The position numbers and the translations under genes are program-made. Shown piece after piece: positions 27,722 to 36,429 of a stretch of DNA of 64,000 nucleotides (positions are counted from its first letter, which is position 1; each line of letters opens with the position of its first letter). This stretch comes from Tetradesmus obliquus (lineage: Eukaryota; Chlorophyta; Chlorophyceae; Sphaeropleales; Scenedesmaceae). The stretch lies in contig CP126206.1 in the NCBI GenBank assembly GCA_030272155.1, positions 4,019,001 to 4,083,000 of the forward strand, in the 5' to 3' direction. Below the pieces are notes generated by a model, which was not told the origin of the DNA, did no database searches, and saw only the letters and a program-made list of their open reading frames with translations.

Positions 27722-28046
27722 GGTATGGCTACAGTATCTGGTGCTGATGCCAGTGCTGTGACATTAGGCAGCGTTTCTGTTGCGATGACACCTGTGGCGA
27801 TGAAACAGAAACAAGGCGCTTGTCGATTTGAGTGATGCCAGAAACGTGGCTGGTCCCTTATGCCAGCTGTATTGACTGGAGAAGTTTTCGAGTACGCGTG
27901 TCTGCTGAGTTTCAGAAAAAAGATATTGTGTTACCTGTTGTTTGGTTGAAGCTTTCGCAAATCCCTGCGCAAGCCACCAGCAGCAGCACTACAAAGCGCG
28001 CAACGGACTGGGCGCCCGGCCTGCGTTGCCGCCTCAAATCGCTCAT
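12209..28046 (-). CDS. REJ/PKD-domain, saposin-like, single-pass membrane protein (2,216 residues)
   Basis: Eighteen exons: 27935-28046, 27241-27791, 25323-25858, 24547-24650, 24004-24290, 23400-23532, 22885-23063, 21561-21721, 20832-21062, 20346-20709, 19337-19630, 18566-18967, 17405-17878, 16626-16930, 15649-16135, 14937-15123, 13737-14339, 12209-13449. Their sum, 6,651 nt, is a multiple of three and every junction phase agrees. A signal peptide (FVVLLLVACAGICES) opens the protein; a Cys-rich region with poly-Q follows; residues of about 195-260 look saposin-like (CATCARC, then ALCARLGMC). Residues of about 510-1276 are REJ/PKD-like (LMLSANFSEDGRSIQ; LTFDARGSIDPDD with YLWSC; a segment ending VRVQPP). 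One transmembrane helix lies near 1972-2000 (IAGIVIGVVAAAVLVAAFAL), then a Ser/Ala-rich tail. REJ domains occur in polycystin-1-like proteins, but no channel module is present; a surface or wall adhesion role is inference. Met at 28046 was chosen for the signal peptide; a Met at 28133 is in frame. Confidence 0.88.
13516..13561 (-). repeat. Copy of REJ gene exon 18 5' edge
   Basis: Acceptor plus about 45 nt of exon (VDSNEAD region) repeated in the intron just upstream of the true exon at 13449. Confidence 0.85.
14340..14391 (-). repeat. (CTG)n tract abutting the acceptor of REJ gene exon 17
   Basis: About 17 CTG units in sense orientation ending CTGCAG|GTGTGC at the exon start, 14339. Confidence 0.9.
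14544..14807 (-). repeat. Two copies of REJ gene exon 16 3' edge plus donor
   Basis: Copies at 14544-14640 and 14715-14807 repeat the GGMVPV...NMLxSxxA...IxSG end of exon 16, each followed by GTGGGT. Confidence 0.85.
15187..15489 (-). repeat. Three copies of REJ gene exon 16 5' edge
   Basis: Copies at 15187-15264, 15300-15381 and 15411-15489 repeat the LPTWYSSGCAATPSCKGHSL start upstream of the true exon (15123). Confidence 0.85.
16203..16256 (-). repeat. Copy of REJ gene exon 15 5' edge
   Basis: CTGCAG|C plus MASLESQQPLS, against MANLENQQSLT in the true exon (starts 16135). Confidence 0.8.
16379..16503 (-). repeat. Copy of REJ gene exon 14 3' edge
   Basis: Keeps SDPGELNALV and AAAKLAR and the GTGAGT donor, but about 7 nt are missing after KLAR, so its frame is broken. 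Confidence 0.85.
16933..17007 (-). repeat. (CTG)n tract abutting the acceptor of REJ gene exon 14
   Basis: About 25 CTG units in sense orientation, ending CTGCAG|GTGGCC at the exon start. Confidence 0.9.
17138..17320 (-). repeat. Copy of REJ gene exon 13 3' edge with GC in place of the GT donor
   Basis: About 180 nt matching VRVQPPQRKMDSG...LADxAMQ of exon 13. The junction reads ATGCAG|GCGCGT, so the donor GT is now GC. Confidence 0.85.
17905..18152 (-). repeat. Two copies of REJ gene exon 13 5' edge
   Basis: At about 17905-18021 and 18098-18152; both carry ANET...SSIT(V/I)PLN. The nearer copy is almost unchanged for over 100 nt. Confidence 0.85.
18366..18515 (-). repeat. Two copies of REJ gene exon 12 3' edge plus donor
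   Basis: SITVNLNMSVYDEE and HVNLNMTVFDAE followed by GTAAGC and GTGAGC, against SITVNLNMTEFDAE in the exon. Confidence 0.85.
19096..19270 (-). repeat. Two copies of REJ gene exon 11 3' edge
   Basis: Copies of VDGVWSIDPSK at 19216-19270 (donor kept) and 19096-19152 (donor decayed to GTCTGA). Confidence 0.85.
19672..19902 (-). repeat. Two copies of REJ gene exon 11 5' edge
   Basis: (E/D)YNFTLTARY(E/A)GSSA at 19672-19752 and 19800-19902, each after a CTGCAG acceptor. Confidence 0.9.
20108..20222 (-). repeat. Copy of REJ gene exon 10 3' edge
   Basis: EVWQWASSIPGLDLRGVKGT against EVWQWVSSIPGLDLSGVRGT in the exon; continues to the donor. Confidence 0.9.
21234..21490 (-). repeat. Three copies of REJ gene exon 8 3' edge
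   Basis: Copies of KHAVLQHSSMM(Q)NR at 21436-21490 and 21325-21370 and a short one near 21234-21262, each followed by GTGGG. Confidence 0.8.
21837..22066 (-). repeat. Two copies of REJ gene exon 8 5' edge
   Basis: GP(S/F)(E/K)VAAPCSxEDD after a TACAG/TGCAG acceptor at 21837-21930 and 21990-22066; the true exon starts at 21721. Confidence 0.9.
22195..22850 (-). repeat. Six-copy array of REJ gene exon 7 3' edge plus donor
   Basis: Period of about 115 bp. Copies near 22195, 22312, 22432, 22540, 22657 and 22769 repeat AVGACRNCSGTALPVVLK; five of six keep GTAAG or GTGAG. Two copies compared by hand with the exon differ at 8 synonymous/1 replacement and 7 synonymous/1 replacement codons. A run of 16-18 C lies between two copies at 22261-22280. 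Confidence 0.92.
23112..23288 (-). repeat. Two copies of REJ gene exon 7 5' edge
   Basis: GTGATGTGGGCATCAG start repeated at 23112-23183 and 23232-23288 upstream of the exon (23063). Confidence 0.85.
23533..23581 (-). repeat. (CTG)n tract abutting the acceptor of REJ gene exon 6
   Basis: About 16 CTG units in sense ending CTGCAG|GTGCTG. Confidence 0.9.
23753..23930 (-). repeat. Copy of REJ gene exon 5 3' half plus donor
   Basis: CPRMCLQQRPLILSANFPDD against CPRMCLQKRPLMLSANFSED, in frame throughout, donor GTGCGA intact. Confidence 0.9.
24717..24772 (-). repeat. Copy of REJ gene exon 4 5' edge
   Basis: CTGCAG|GTGCATTGC then GVCMDVRQRP, against GTCVDVCQRP. Confidence 0.85.
24935..25240 (-). 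repeat. Copies of REJ gene exon 3 3' edge
   Basis: Near 25074-25130 (PSCQPSCDAATGMDR then GTAAGC), 25204-25240 (short, donor kept) and 24935-25015 (decayed). Confidence 0.8.
25905..26905 (-). repeat. Seven-copy array of the saposin-exon 5' edge (REJ gene exon 3)
   Basis: Period of about 145-165 bp. Copies start near 25997, 26146, 26300, 26465, 26610, 26783 and 26908 and each begins GTAG/GCAG|GG(C/T)TTCT and reads GFCLSTAMGTDPSLEQQILQ with few replacements. The one spliced in phase is the eighth and last, 25858. All seven stay open over the shared 25-36 codons. Confidence 0.95.
26999..27200 (-). repeat. Copy of REJ gene exon 2 3' edge with a frameshift
   Basis: Matches 27241-27440 including the donor GTGGGTTGAG. 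One extra T (AATTTTTGAG for AAGTTTGAG) shifts the frame. Confidence 0.9.
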
Positions 28047-28918
28047 GTTGAAGCTGAGATCAAAGCTTGTCGGACATGGTAAGAAAAGTTTCGTTCGAAA
28101 CTTGGTGAGCAGGAACGGCAATGAAGAGCGCAATAATGGCAGGCTCTGTCAGCAATGCACTTGAAATGCAGAGCTCTTTCACAACGAACAGGGAGTTTCA
28201 GGAGAAAAAACTCGACCTTTCAGCAGGGTGTGCTTGCTTGTCTGCTACACCTGCAGCCTGGTCAGTTACTGATGACAAGCACAAGTCGCGAGGCCATGAC
28301 ACGCACAATCCCGTCAATAATTCGGACAGAACTTTTACGTTACAACCGTCTGTATTTGCATTCACGCAGCACCAACGTGGGTGTGCCTTCAAGGCTTGGC
28401 AGCATCGGGTTGAGCCCAGCTGCAGTGCCACATGTATAGCCCTTGGCTTGCCCAACCACCGTTTCTTCACCGGGTTCACGTGCTGTTGTTTGACTGTTAA
28501 TGTAGCTATATTCAGCTGCCACAAGCAAACAGGTCTCTGCTGCAGCACCAGGGCAAAAGCGGATGCTGCCCATGCAGCAGGCCTGCAGCACTGGCATGGC
28601 AAACTTCTGCATGAGTTTCACCTGCCATGCTGTTGCGGTGCTCGCCAGCTGAGGTTGCTCACCCACAACAAACGCAACGAGCATGAAATTTTCCTCTTTT
28701 TTTCCCGCACAGCAACTTGCCACCTTCTGAAATGTGTTCACACAGCTGTCTGCTTGACACAAAGCCCTAGTCACAACAGCCTCAGGCAGCACGCCCCGTG
28801 GCTGAATGACAAATTACGATATACACATGTGACATTCGCTGCATATTTTCTACGCTGCTCAGCCCCATTTCGTAACTCCGTGGTGGCTTGCCGCTACAAA
28901 GCAGCAGCAGTGCTCGCC
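28047..28918. promoter_or_regulatory. Divergent intergenic region between REJ gene and RNA methyltransferase
   Basis: 872 bp between the two modelled start codons. Must hold both 5' leaders and promoters. Open frames in it are not supported by splicing or homology. Confidence 0.5.
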
Positions 28919-29513
28919 ATGCACGCTGTACACAGAAACCGGCTCTTGGCTCCTCAATATTCAATATCAATCAAATCACATCGGTTCTGTGTTGTGGCGC
29001 ATGCTCGCACCGCCAGCAGCAAAGACAGCAGCAACAAAGGCAGCAGTAGCAGCAGCAGCAGCAGCAGCAGCAGCAAAGGCAGCAGCAGCAGAGGCAGCAG
29101 GACCTTCCGCAAGAAGGACGCAAGCAAAGCTCCGCAGCAGCTGAATGCCAGTCAACGCAAGACTGCAAGACAACCAGCAGCAGCACCAGCCCCAGCAGCC
29201 CCAGCAGCAGCAGCGGATGAGCTGGCGTGTGTGCACTTTGGCAGCTGCCCCGGCTGCACCCTGCAGCAGCAGCTGCACGACCCGCCCATCGTGTCCCGGG
29301 CACAGCAGTTCTTCTCCAGCAGGTAAGCTGAGCTGTTTTTTGCTTGCTGACATGTAATAATAGATGTAACGAAACCATGATCAACATGGGGACACAGCAG
29401 CTGCATGACCCGCCCATTGTTTGCAAGGCGCAGCAGGTTTTTCCAGCAGGTAGGCTGAATTGCTCAACTTCATGGTCAAGGCAACACGTGCGATATTAGG
29501 TGGAATTGGAAAC

Positions 29514-29579
<66 letters not shown>

Positions 29580-30360
29580 CAGTGGCAGCAGGACAAGCAG
29601 TAACAGCTCGTGCTGCACGTCAGTGCAAGCCTGGCAGTGCCGCTGCTGCCGGGCTGCATGTAACACACACAAACTAGTTAGATACAACATCTGCCGAAAA
29701 CTCTGTGTGCACGCTTTACAGGCAAAATGCTATTTGCTGTTTTGAATCTACATCCACTGCAGGGGTTTTGAAGGGTTCACAACCGTACCAGGGCCGGTGC
29801 ACGGCTGGCGCTGCCGGGCCAAGCTGGCTGTGCGGGGCAGCGCCGCAGCACCACAGTTGGGGCTGTTCCAGACTGGCAGCCACGACTTAGTGCCTATTCC
29901 AGAATGCAGGTCAGTACTTGGATGGAATGGTATCTCACTCGTGTGCCTGTCAGCAAATGCAAGATCACAGTGTCTGTCGCTGGTTTTCTTGAGGTACACT
30001 TGCTTACTCTGTAGCTGGCTGTGCGGGGCAGCGCCGCAGCACCGCAGCTGGGGCTGTTTCAGACTGGCAGTCATGACCCAGTGCCTATTCCAGAATGCAG
30101 GTCAGTGATTGCACGAAGTGGTATTTTTGTTGGTCAGTAAGTGCGAGAACGCGGGATGTCTGCCGACGTCTCACTTTGCATACATTACCTGCTGTTGTCC
30201 TGAGTGAGACAGCTGCAAGTTTCAATGACAGAAAGACATGCACAGAGGTGCTATGCATGCTGCTGCTGCTGTTGCTGCTGCTGCAGGGCGCACTACCCGC
30301 GCATCACCAGGCAGCGCTGCTGGTGCAGCAGCTGCCTGCTGCTGATGATGCTGACGCTGC

Positions 30361-30420
<60 letters not shown>

Positions 30421-30505
30421 AGAGCACACCACCCGCGCATAAACCAAGCAGCGCAGCTAGTGCAGCAGCTGGCTGCAGCACTTCGACTGTCCCCCTACAT
30501 CGAAC

Positions 30506-30559
<54 letters not shown>

Positions 30560-33500
30560 GCAGCAGCAGCAGCAGCAGCAGCAGCAGGCGTGGAGGCTAC
30601 CTGCGGTACATCCAGGCGACTGCGCTGCCCAGCAGGCCGGGAGGCAGGGCAGAGGAGGACCTGCAAGCGCAAGTGCAGGTGTGATAAGAGATGGCAGCAG
30701 CACTCCTGCAGCAGGCCGGCCCGGAGCAGCACTGCTGTGTTCTGTGCTCACACATGCTGTGCTGCCTGCCTGCCTGCCCGCCTGCCTGCCTGCCTGCCTG
30801 CCTGCCTGCCCGCCTGTATATTTTGCCACAGCTGCGATCTTACCTGACACCCGTATCTATTGTTGTCTGTTAAGCATTTTGGCTGCTTTGCTGTGCTTTG
30901 CTGTGCTTTGCTGTGCTTTGCTGTGCTGTGCTTGCTGCAGCTGGTGCGTGTGTGGGCGGCGCCTGACGCCTCAAACCCATCACTAGCAGAAGCAAAGCGC
31001 TTTGCAGCAACACTGCTGTGCTTTTGCTCACACATGCTGCATACTTACGTGGCTGCCTAGCTGGCTTCACTAGCACCAGCAGTAACACGGATGTATAAGC
31101 TCCCTGCATGCTTGCCTGTCTGCCTGTCTGCCTGTGTTGCAGCTGGTGCTTGTGTGGGCGGCCCCTGGTGCCTCCCACCCTTCAGTAGCTGAAGCCAAGC
31201 GCTTCGCAGCAGCACTGTGGCAGCAGGCCGGCCCGCAGCAGCAACAAGGAGCAGCAGCAGCACAAGCCAGCCAGATGATGCAGCTGCGGGCAAGGGCAGA
31301 AGCAGCAGCAGCAGCACGTGGCAGCAGCAGCAGCAGCAGCAGCAGCAGTGCTAGCCCCAAGCAGCAGGGGCGCAAGCTGATAGCTAGCGGAAAAGGCAAC
31401 CAAACTACAGCTACAGCAGCAGCAGCAGTGACAGAAAAGGTGCCCCTGCTGCATTCAGTGTGGATCAACTTTCAAGCAGAAGAGGGCAGCAACAGGATCC
31501 TGGGTGACTCCTGGCTGCTGCTGCATGGGCAGCGCTGGGGCTGGCAGGACTTTGGAGGCGTGCCTGTGGCTGTGGCGCCTGGAAGTTTCATACAGGTGTG
31601 TGTCGGAGCTTAAAAGGGTTTGTTTATTTTTTGTTAAAGACTTCAAACAGCAGCAAGGAGTGGTGAAGGTGCAGGGTGTGTGGATCGGCGCTGGGGCTGG
31701 CAGGACTTTGGTGGGGTGCCGGTGGCAGTGGCGCCCGGCAGCTTCAGTGAACGGAGACAGCGTATGCTGCGCACACAACCCTTGCAACCTTCATTTTGTG
31801 TACATTTGTCTTTCGTGGCGGCAAGGTCCGTATTTTGGATGCAGTCTTATACATGATTTTCAGCCTGATGATGGTGCAAATAGGATCCTGGGACATCTGG
31901 CTGCTGCACGGGCAGCGTTGGGGCTGGCAGGACTTTGGAGGCGTACCTGTGGCTGTTGCGCTTGGGAGTTTCATCCAGGTGAAGGGTTTAAAGTATATCG
32001 TGTAGGGTTGTAGGGTTGAATATAGGGGTGGTGTGTGTTGTGATTGGGTGTGGGATGCAGCGCTGGGGCTGGCAGGACTTTAGGGGCGTGCCTGTTGCCG
32101 TGGCCCCCGGCAGCTTCATCCAGGTGAAGGTGTAGGGTTGATTGTGTAGGGTTTAGGGTCTGTTGGTCAGGGTTTAGGGTTCGTCTTCAAATGTGGTGGT
32201 GGTAGTGGTGTCTGGGTGTGAGGGGCAGCGCTGGGGCTGGCAGGACTTTGGTGGCGTGCCGGTTGCCGTGGCCCCCGGCAGCTTCACCCAGGTGCGAATC
32301 AAGGACTGGTGTTAATAGCCCGATGTTCAGGGACGAGAGTCAAGGCACATGGTGGTTGCAGGCGGATGTTGGGAGCAGCGCTGGGGCTGGCAGGACTTTG
32401 GGGGCGTGCCTGTTGCTGTGGCCCCCGGCAGCTTCATCCAGGTGAGTTGCCAGGGTTTGTGGTTTTGGGATTTGAATTGAGCCATACAAAATGGGCTTGG
32501 GGGTGATGTTGTCTGAATGTGGGGGGCAGCGCTGGGGCTGGCAGGACTGTGGAGGGGCGCCTGTTGCCGTGATGCCAGTCAGCTTTATACAAGTGAATGT
32601 TTTGTGGTTTAGTTTAGGGTTCATGGTACCTGTAGCAGTGGTGCTGGTGTTTGGGTATGGGGCCCCGCCTGGGGCTGACAGGAAACAACCACCATCACAG
32701 GTACATGTAGCAGTGGTGCTGTTGACTGCTGTGCATTGCAGGCGAATGCGGGCGCCATGCAGCGCTGCCTGGCCGCAGCCATCCCTGCAGGGTCGTACCT
32801 GATAAGTAATGAAGCAATGGTATTCTGCCTGGCTGCTGTACATTTTACATACATTACATTACATTACATGCTCCACTCAACGAGGAGTGGGAACCCCAGT
32901 CAGGAGAAGTGATTTTGCAGGCGAACGCAGGCGCCATGCAGCGCTGCCTGGCCGCAATCGCCGCAGCCACCCCTGCAGGGTCGTACCTGCTAAGTAACAA
33001 AGCACTTATCTTTTGCCTGACTGCTTTGCACTGCAGGCCAATGCAGGCGCCATGCAGCGCTGCTTAGCTGCTATCACCGCAGCAACGCCGCCTGGGTCGT
33101 CAGTGGTGGAGCTGTATGCTGGCTGCGGAGTGATCGGACTGGCGCTGGCGGCACAGGTGTGTGCTTTTTCAACAGTCTGGGCTGTATAACTGAACCTTTG
33201 TAGTACATGATTGTTGTATGCCTCAACCATAAATACTGCATGTGTTGCTGGTTGCGGCGTCACCTGGCTGGCGCTGGCAGCACAGGTGCGGTGTGTGGAG
33301 GAAGGAGGGGGATGGTGTTTTGGTGCTGCCTGGCTGCTATTGCAGCAGCCACCCCACCCGGCTCGTCTGTGGTGGAGCTGTATGCCGGCTGCGGCGTGAT
33401 TGGTCTGGCGCTGGCGGCACAGGTGCGTGGACGTTGCAGTGTTGCAGGGTTTTTGTGCAACTTTGCATGTTTGCTGGATGCAACTCGCTTGTGCTGGCTG

Positions 33501-33925
33501 GTGCTTGTCATGGCTGTGGTCGTCAGTGGTGGAGCTGGTGGTGTGCATGGAGGTCAACCCAGACACTGCTGCTGCATTTGACGCACTCATAAGACGTACT
33601 GGTGCGCCATGTCGCTCAACAGTGCGCACTGTTCATGTTGTGCCTGCAGGGCGCTGCTTCCAAGGTGGTGTGCATAGAGGTCAACCCAGACAGTGCTGCT
33701 GCATTTGATGCCAGCCAGGCAGCCTTGGCTCGCAGTAAGCCGGTGAGGCAGTTGAGCTAACTACGGCCTGCAGTGCTTTATGTGCTATGCAACCTCTTGA
33801 AAACCCTGCGCCATCCAGCCCAACTCCTGCCTGTGCTTTTAAAACAGCTGTGCATGCGCTGATGCTGTGCTTTGCAATGCGCAAACCGAGTCAAGAGCGC
33901 GGATAAGACTGCAGTCCACCTTGAA

Positions 33926-33968
<43 letters not shown>

Positions 33969-34641
33969 TGCAGGAGGCTGCTGCTGCTGTCAACCACCAC
34001 GTGGCGTCTGCTGCTGATGCTGCCAGCTTGCAGCGGCTGCTGGTAGGGAGTGGTGCACAAGTGATGGTGGTGGATCCGCCTCGGTGAGCATGCCTTACTG
34101 CCAAGCATAATGCATCACCTTGTGCTGCACTGCTCGACAACAAGCACTTCATTGATGTGACTGAACCGCCTTTGTAAGTATGTATGCGTTTTTACAGCGT
34201 ACCTGTGTCTATACCATGCCCTCAATCAATGTGAGAGCGCTCGAGTGCAGCATGCTGGACGCGGCACATGGTGTCGCTTGAACCAGAAAGACAGTTTCTT
34301 GGCAAACACCCACGTTGCTGCTGCCACCACTGATGCCTTGCAGGAAGGGCCTGGACCCGCAGCTGCTGCAGCTGCTGACCAACAGCAGCAGCAGCAGCAG
34401 CAAATCAAGCAGCAGCAGCGGCAGGAGCAGCAGCAAATCAAGCAGCAGCAGCGGCAGGAGCAGCAGCAGTGACCCGCTGCCGCGGCTTCGCCGCCTGATC
34501 TACCTGTCATGCGGCTTTCAAGCCCTGATGGGTGACACTGATGCGCTGCTGGCTGCTGGCTGGAGGTTGAGCAGTTGCCAAGCTTTCTTCTTCTTCCCCG
34601 GCACGGATAGCATTGAGACACTGGCAGTCTTTGACCGGTAG
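28919..34641 (+). CDS. TrmA/RumA-type RNA (uracil-5-)-methyltransferase, 626 residues
   Basis: Eight exons: 28919-29322, 29763-29909, 30423-30678, 31143-31595, 33037-33156, 33650-33742, 33974-34083, 34344-34641; sum 1,881 nt, all phases agree. The N-terminus is basic/Ser-rich and transit peptide-like. Cys104, 110 and 113 (CVHFGSCPGC) with Cys183 (IPEC) match the 4Fe-4S ligands of RumA. HHPRIN and GSFIQANAGAMQ are family landmarks. The SAM motif is VVELYAGCGVIGLALA (about 443-458), then VVDPPRKGLDP, and the nucleophile Cys in YLSCG (about 584). The C-terminus FFPGTDSIETLAVF contains the conserved Glu. It should methylate uridine C5 in tRNA or rRNA, probably in an organelle. Poly-Ser runs interrupt exon 3 (30508-30590) and exon 8. 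The Met is the first that gives the targeting-like start; the frame is open further upstream. Confidence 0.9.
29396..29452 (+). repeat. Copy of methyltransferase exon 1 3' edge plus donor
   Basis: CAGCTGCATGACCCGCCCAT through the AGCAG|GTAGGC junction. Confidence 0.85.
29517..29581 (+). repeat. (CAG)n tract in methyltransferase intron 1
   Basis: About 21 units, CAG in sense and after the donor copies. It is one of the few tracts with CAG rather than CTG in the transcript of an intron. Confidence 0.9.
30012..30103 (+). repeat. Copy of methyltransferase exon 2 3' edge plus donor
   Basis: About 90 nt nearly identical to the end of 29763-29909, with GTCAGT kept. Confidence 0.92.
30287..30345 (+). 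repeat. Copy of methyltransferase exon 3 5' edge, frameshifted
   Basis: CTGCAG|GGCGCACTACCCGCGCAT; one base missing after CATCACC against the exon (AHHPRINQAAQL). Confidence 0.85.
30357..30421 (+). repeat. (CTG)n tract abutting the acceptor of methyltransferase exon 3
   Basis: About 20 CTG units ending CTGCAG|AGCACAC. Confidence 0.92.
30764..30815 (+). repeat. (TGCC)n tetranucleotide repeat
   Basis: CTGC/CTGCC units in intron 3, followed at 30884-30930 by TGCTGTGCTT repeats. Confidence 0.85.
30941..31015 (+). repeat. Copy of methyltransferase exon 4 5' edge
   Basis: LVRVWAAPDASNPSLAEAKR against LVLVWAAPGASHPSVAEAKR, after a CTGCAG acceptor. Confidence 0.9.
31686..32596 (+). repeat. Six-copy array of methyltransferase exon 4 3' edge plus donor
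   Basis: Copies near 31686, 31853 (longer), 32058, 32222, 32375 and 32522 repeat RWGWQDFGGVPVAVAPGSFI. Most begin right after CAG and end CAG|GTG. The first five show 34 synonymous and 4 replacement codon differences from the exon by hand count, many shared between copies; the sixth is degraded. Confidence 0.93.
32741..33000 (+). repeat. Two copies of methyltransferase exon 5 5' edge
   Basis: ANAGAMQRCLAA repeated near 32741 and 32919 before the true exon at 33037. Confidence 0.9.
32850..32916 (-). mobile_element. LINE 3'-end fragment with (TGTAA)n tail
   Basis: Matches the last ~40 bp and tail of the LINE at 52821-53905 (GGGTTCCCACTCCTCGTTGA, then GTGGAGCATGTAATGTAATG), antisense in methyltransferase intron 4. 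Confidence 0.85.
33240..33421 (+). repeat. Two copies of methyltransferase exon 5 3' edge plus donor
   Basis: Near 33240-33285 (decayed) and 33336-33421, which keeps SSVVELYAGCGVIGLALAAQ with only synonymous change and GTGCGT. Confidence 0.9.
33520..33585 (+). repeat. Copy of methyltransferase exon 6 5' edge
   Basis: VVCMEVNPDTAAAFDA against VVCIEVNPDSAAAFDA. Confidence 0.85.
33931..33966 (+). repeat. (CTG)n tract before the acceptor of methyltransferase exon 7
   Basis: 12 CTG units then CCTGCAG|GAGGCT. Confidence 0.9.
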
Positions 34642-34757
34642 ATGGCATGATGCTGTCTGGTTTGTGCTAGTTGTTTGCTGTATTGAAGGTAGGGGTGATG
34701 CATGCTTCTGCGCAACTGCAGGCAGCTGTGTGTAACAGCCCATTTTTTGGGTTTATG

Positions 34758-35119
34758 TTCAGGCACTGATGGGTGACACAGATGCGCTGCTTGCTGCTGG
34801 CTGGAGGTTGAGCAGTTGCCAAGCTTTCTTCTTCTTCTTGGGCACAGATAGCATAGAGACGCTGGCAGTGTTTGACCGCTAGATGACTTGTTGGTTGGTT
34901 TGCAGGGCGTTTGCTTTTCAGCTAGCAGGGTGAAAGAGCTTGTGAACCCGCCTGCAAGGCCGTTTGATGTGATGGCAGCAATATGATGGCAGCTTCCAAG
35001 CCCTGATGGGTGACACTGATGCGCTGCTTGCTGCTGGCTGGAAGCTGAGCAGTTGCCAAGCTTTCTTCTTTTTCCCTGGCACAGACAGCATTGAGACACT
35101 TGCGGTGTTTGACCAGTGA
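34758..35119 (+). repeat. Two copies of the methyltransferase terminal exon end, each with a stop
   Basis: 34758-34882 ends FDR-TAG and 34992-35119 ends FDQ-TGA; both keep ALMGDTDALLAAGW and SSCQAFFF. Confidence 0.92.
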
Positions 35120-35949
35120 CTTTAGGCCATGCACGTGTTTTGCATGTAGCAGGTGGCGCCATGCATGTACGCGTTGGTACCAACTGGTGTGGGCAATCTG
35201 CTGTACAGGATCCATGATGCGATTTGCTAGTGTTACACGATCCCATCGGCCCACATCAACGGAGCTGCTACTGCACTGTGTTTGTGTAACATACAGACAT
35301 TGACAAGTGTTCAGGCAGGCGCCAGGCACTGACTGACAAATAGGTCATCGACACAAAAGATACATATCTCAAGACTAGATCCTGCATGCACTCCTGCTAG
35401 CGAACACAGAATGTGTGAACAAATCACGGTACTTTAGGCATAATCCTGCTTCTAACCGATGTAGTGTGAGCAGACTAGGATCGCATGCGACCTGACACCT
35501 AATCCAATTACTGCTAACGTCAAGGCATGCTAAACAGAATGCACAACCTATGATGTGGGCGTGGCACGACCCCGGGGATTTGCCAGGTGCAGCCACCCAG
35601 CCAACTTTTGCAGTGCCTATTCTCTTCAGTGTATGATGCGTGTGCAGTGTGCTGCTGTCTCCTGCCCCTGCTCTGCACTCCAGCCTACTGCTTCGGGGCA
35701 ACTGTATATCCAGACATACTAGCCTTCAAAACATCCTGCTCTACATGAAGCTGCATGGCATGCTGGCTGGCAGCACTGCACACGCGGCAGTGCTGCTACA
35801 CCCTCTGCGCGTTCAGCATAGGTTTGGTTTTGCAATACAGTTGCTGACACCGCTGCTGGCGTGGCAAGGACTGCTGCTAAAACAGCCCATCAAACCTGTA
35901 GCCAAGTATCCTATGCCGCTTCCACACCACCACCTTACACTTCCCATGC
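35120..35949. other. Intergenic between convergent genes
   Basis: No supported gene. Holds the 3' flanks of the methyltransferase and the minus-strand esterase. Confidence 0.45.
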
Positions 35950-36395
35950 ACTGCATTACAGCCTGATGGTGCTGAGTGTGTAGGCGTACTGCCCCTGGCC
36001 CTGCGCTTGCTGCAGCAAGCGCGTCTTTGCCTGGCTGGCTGGTGCTGCTGCTGGGCTTCTCATCACTGCTGCTGCTGCTGCCGCTGCTGCTGTTGCTGCT
36101 ACTTGTTTCAAGCACTGTGGTGGCCACCAAGACGTCTCTGCTGGTCACCTTGATTCTGCTTGCATGGCTTGTGCAGCACAGCGTCATGAAAGTGTAACTT
36201 GCAATCACAGCCTAATCGTGCTGGGTGTGCAGGCGTACTGCCCCTGGCCCAGCGCCTGCTGCTGCTGCAGCAGCGACTTCTTTGGCTGGCTGGCTGGTGC
36301 TGCAGTCCGAAGGGCACTGCTGTCTCTGCCCTTGATGTTGGCGCTGCTGCTGCTGCTGCTGCTGCTGCTAAAGGTGGGCACATTGGCGGCCAGCC
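35950..36395 (-). repeat. Two copies of the esterase A terminal exon, each with a stop
   Basis: 36209-36395 repeats RDSSALRTAAPASQ through TPSTIRL and TGA; 35950-36095 repeats GQGQYAYTLSTIRL and TAA. Confidence 0.9.
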
Positions 36396-36429
36396 AAAGC
36401 TGCTGTTCGTCAGCCAAACCAGCTTGCAC

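Noticed and set aside
28121-28918. Upstream extension of the methyltransferase frame to 28121
   Set aside because: It reads through the divergent promoter region with no homology; Met at 28919 gives a targeting-like start. It remains formally open.
30764-30850. Cys/Pro-rich peptide LPACLPACL as a secreted peptide
   Set aside because: It is a TGCC tetranucleotide repeat in an intron.
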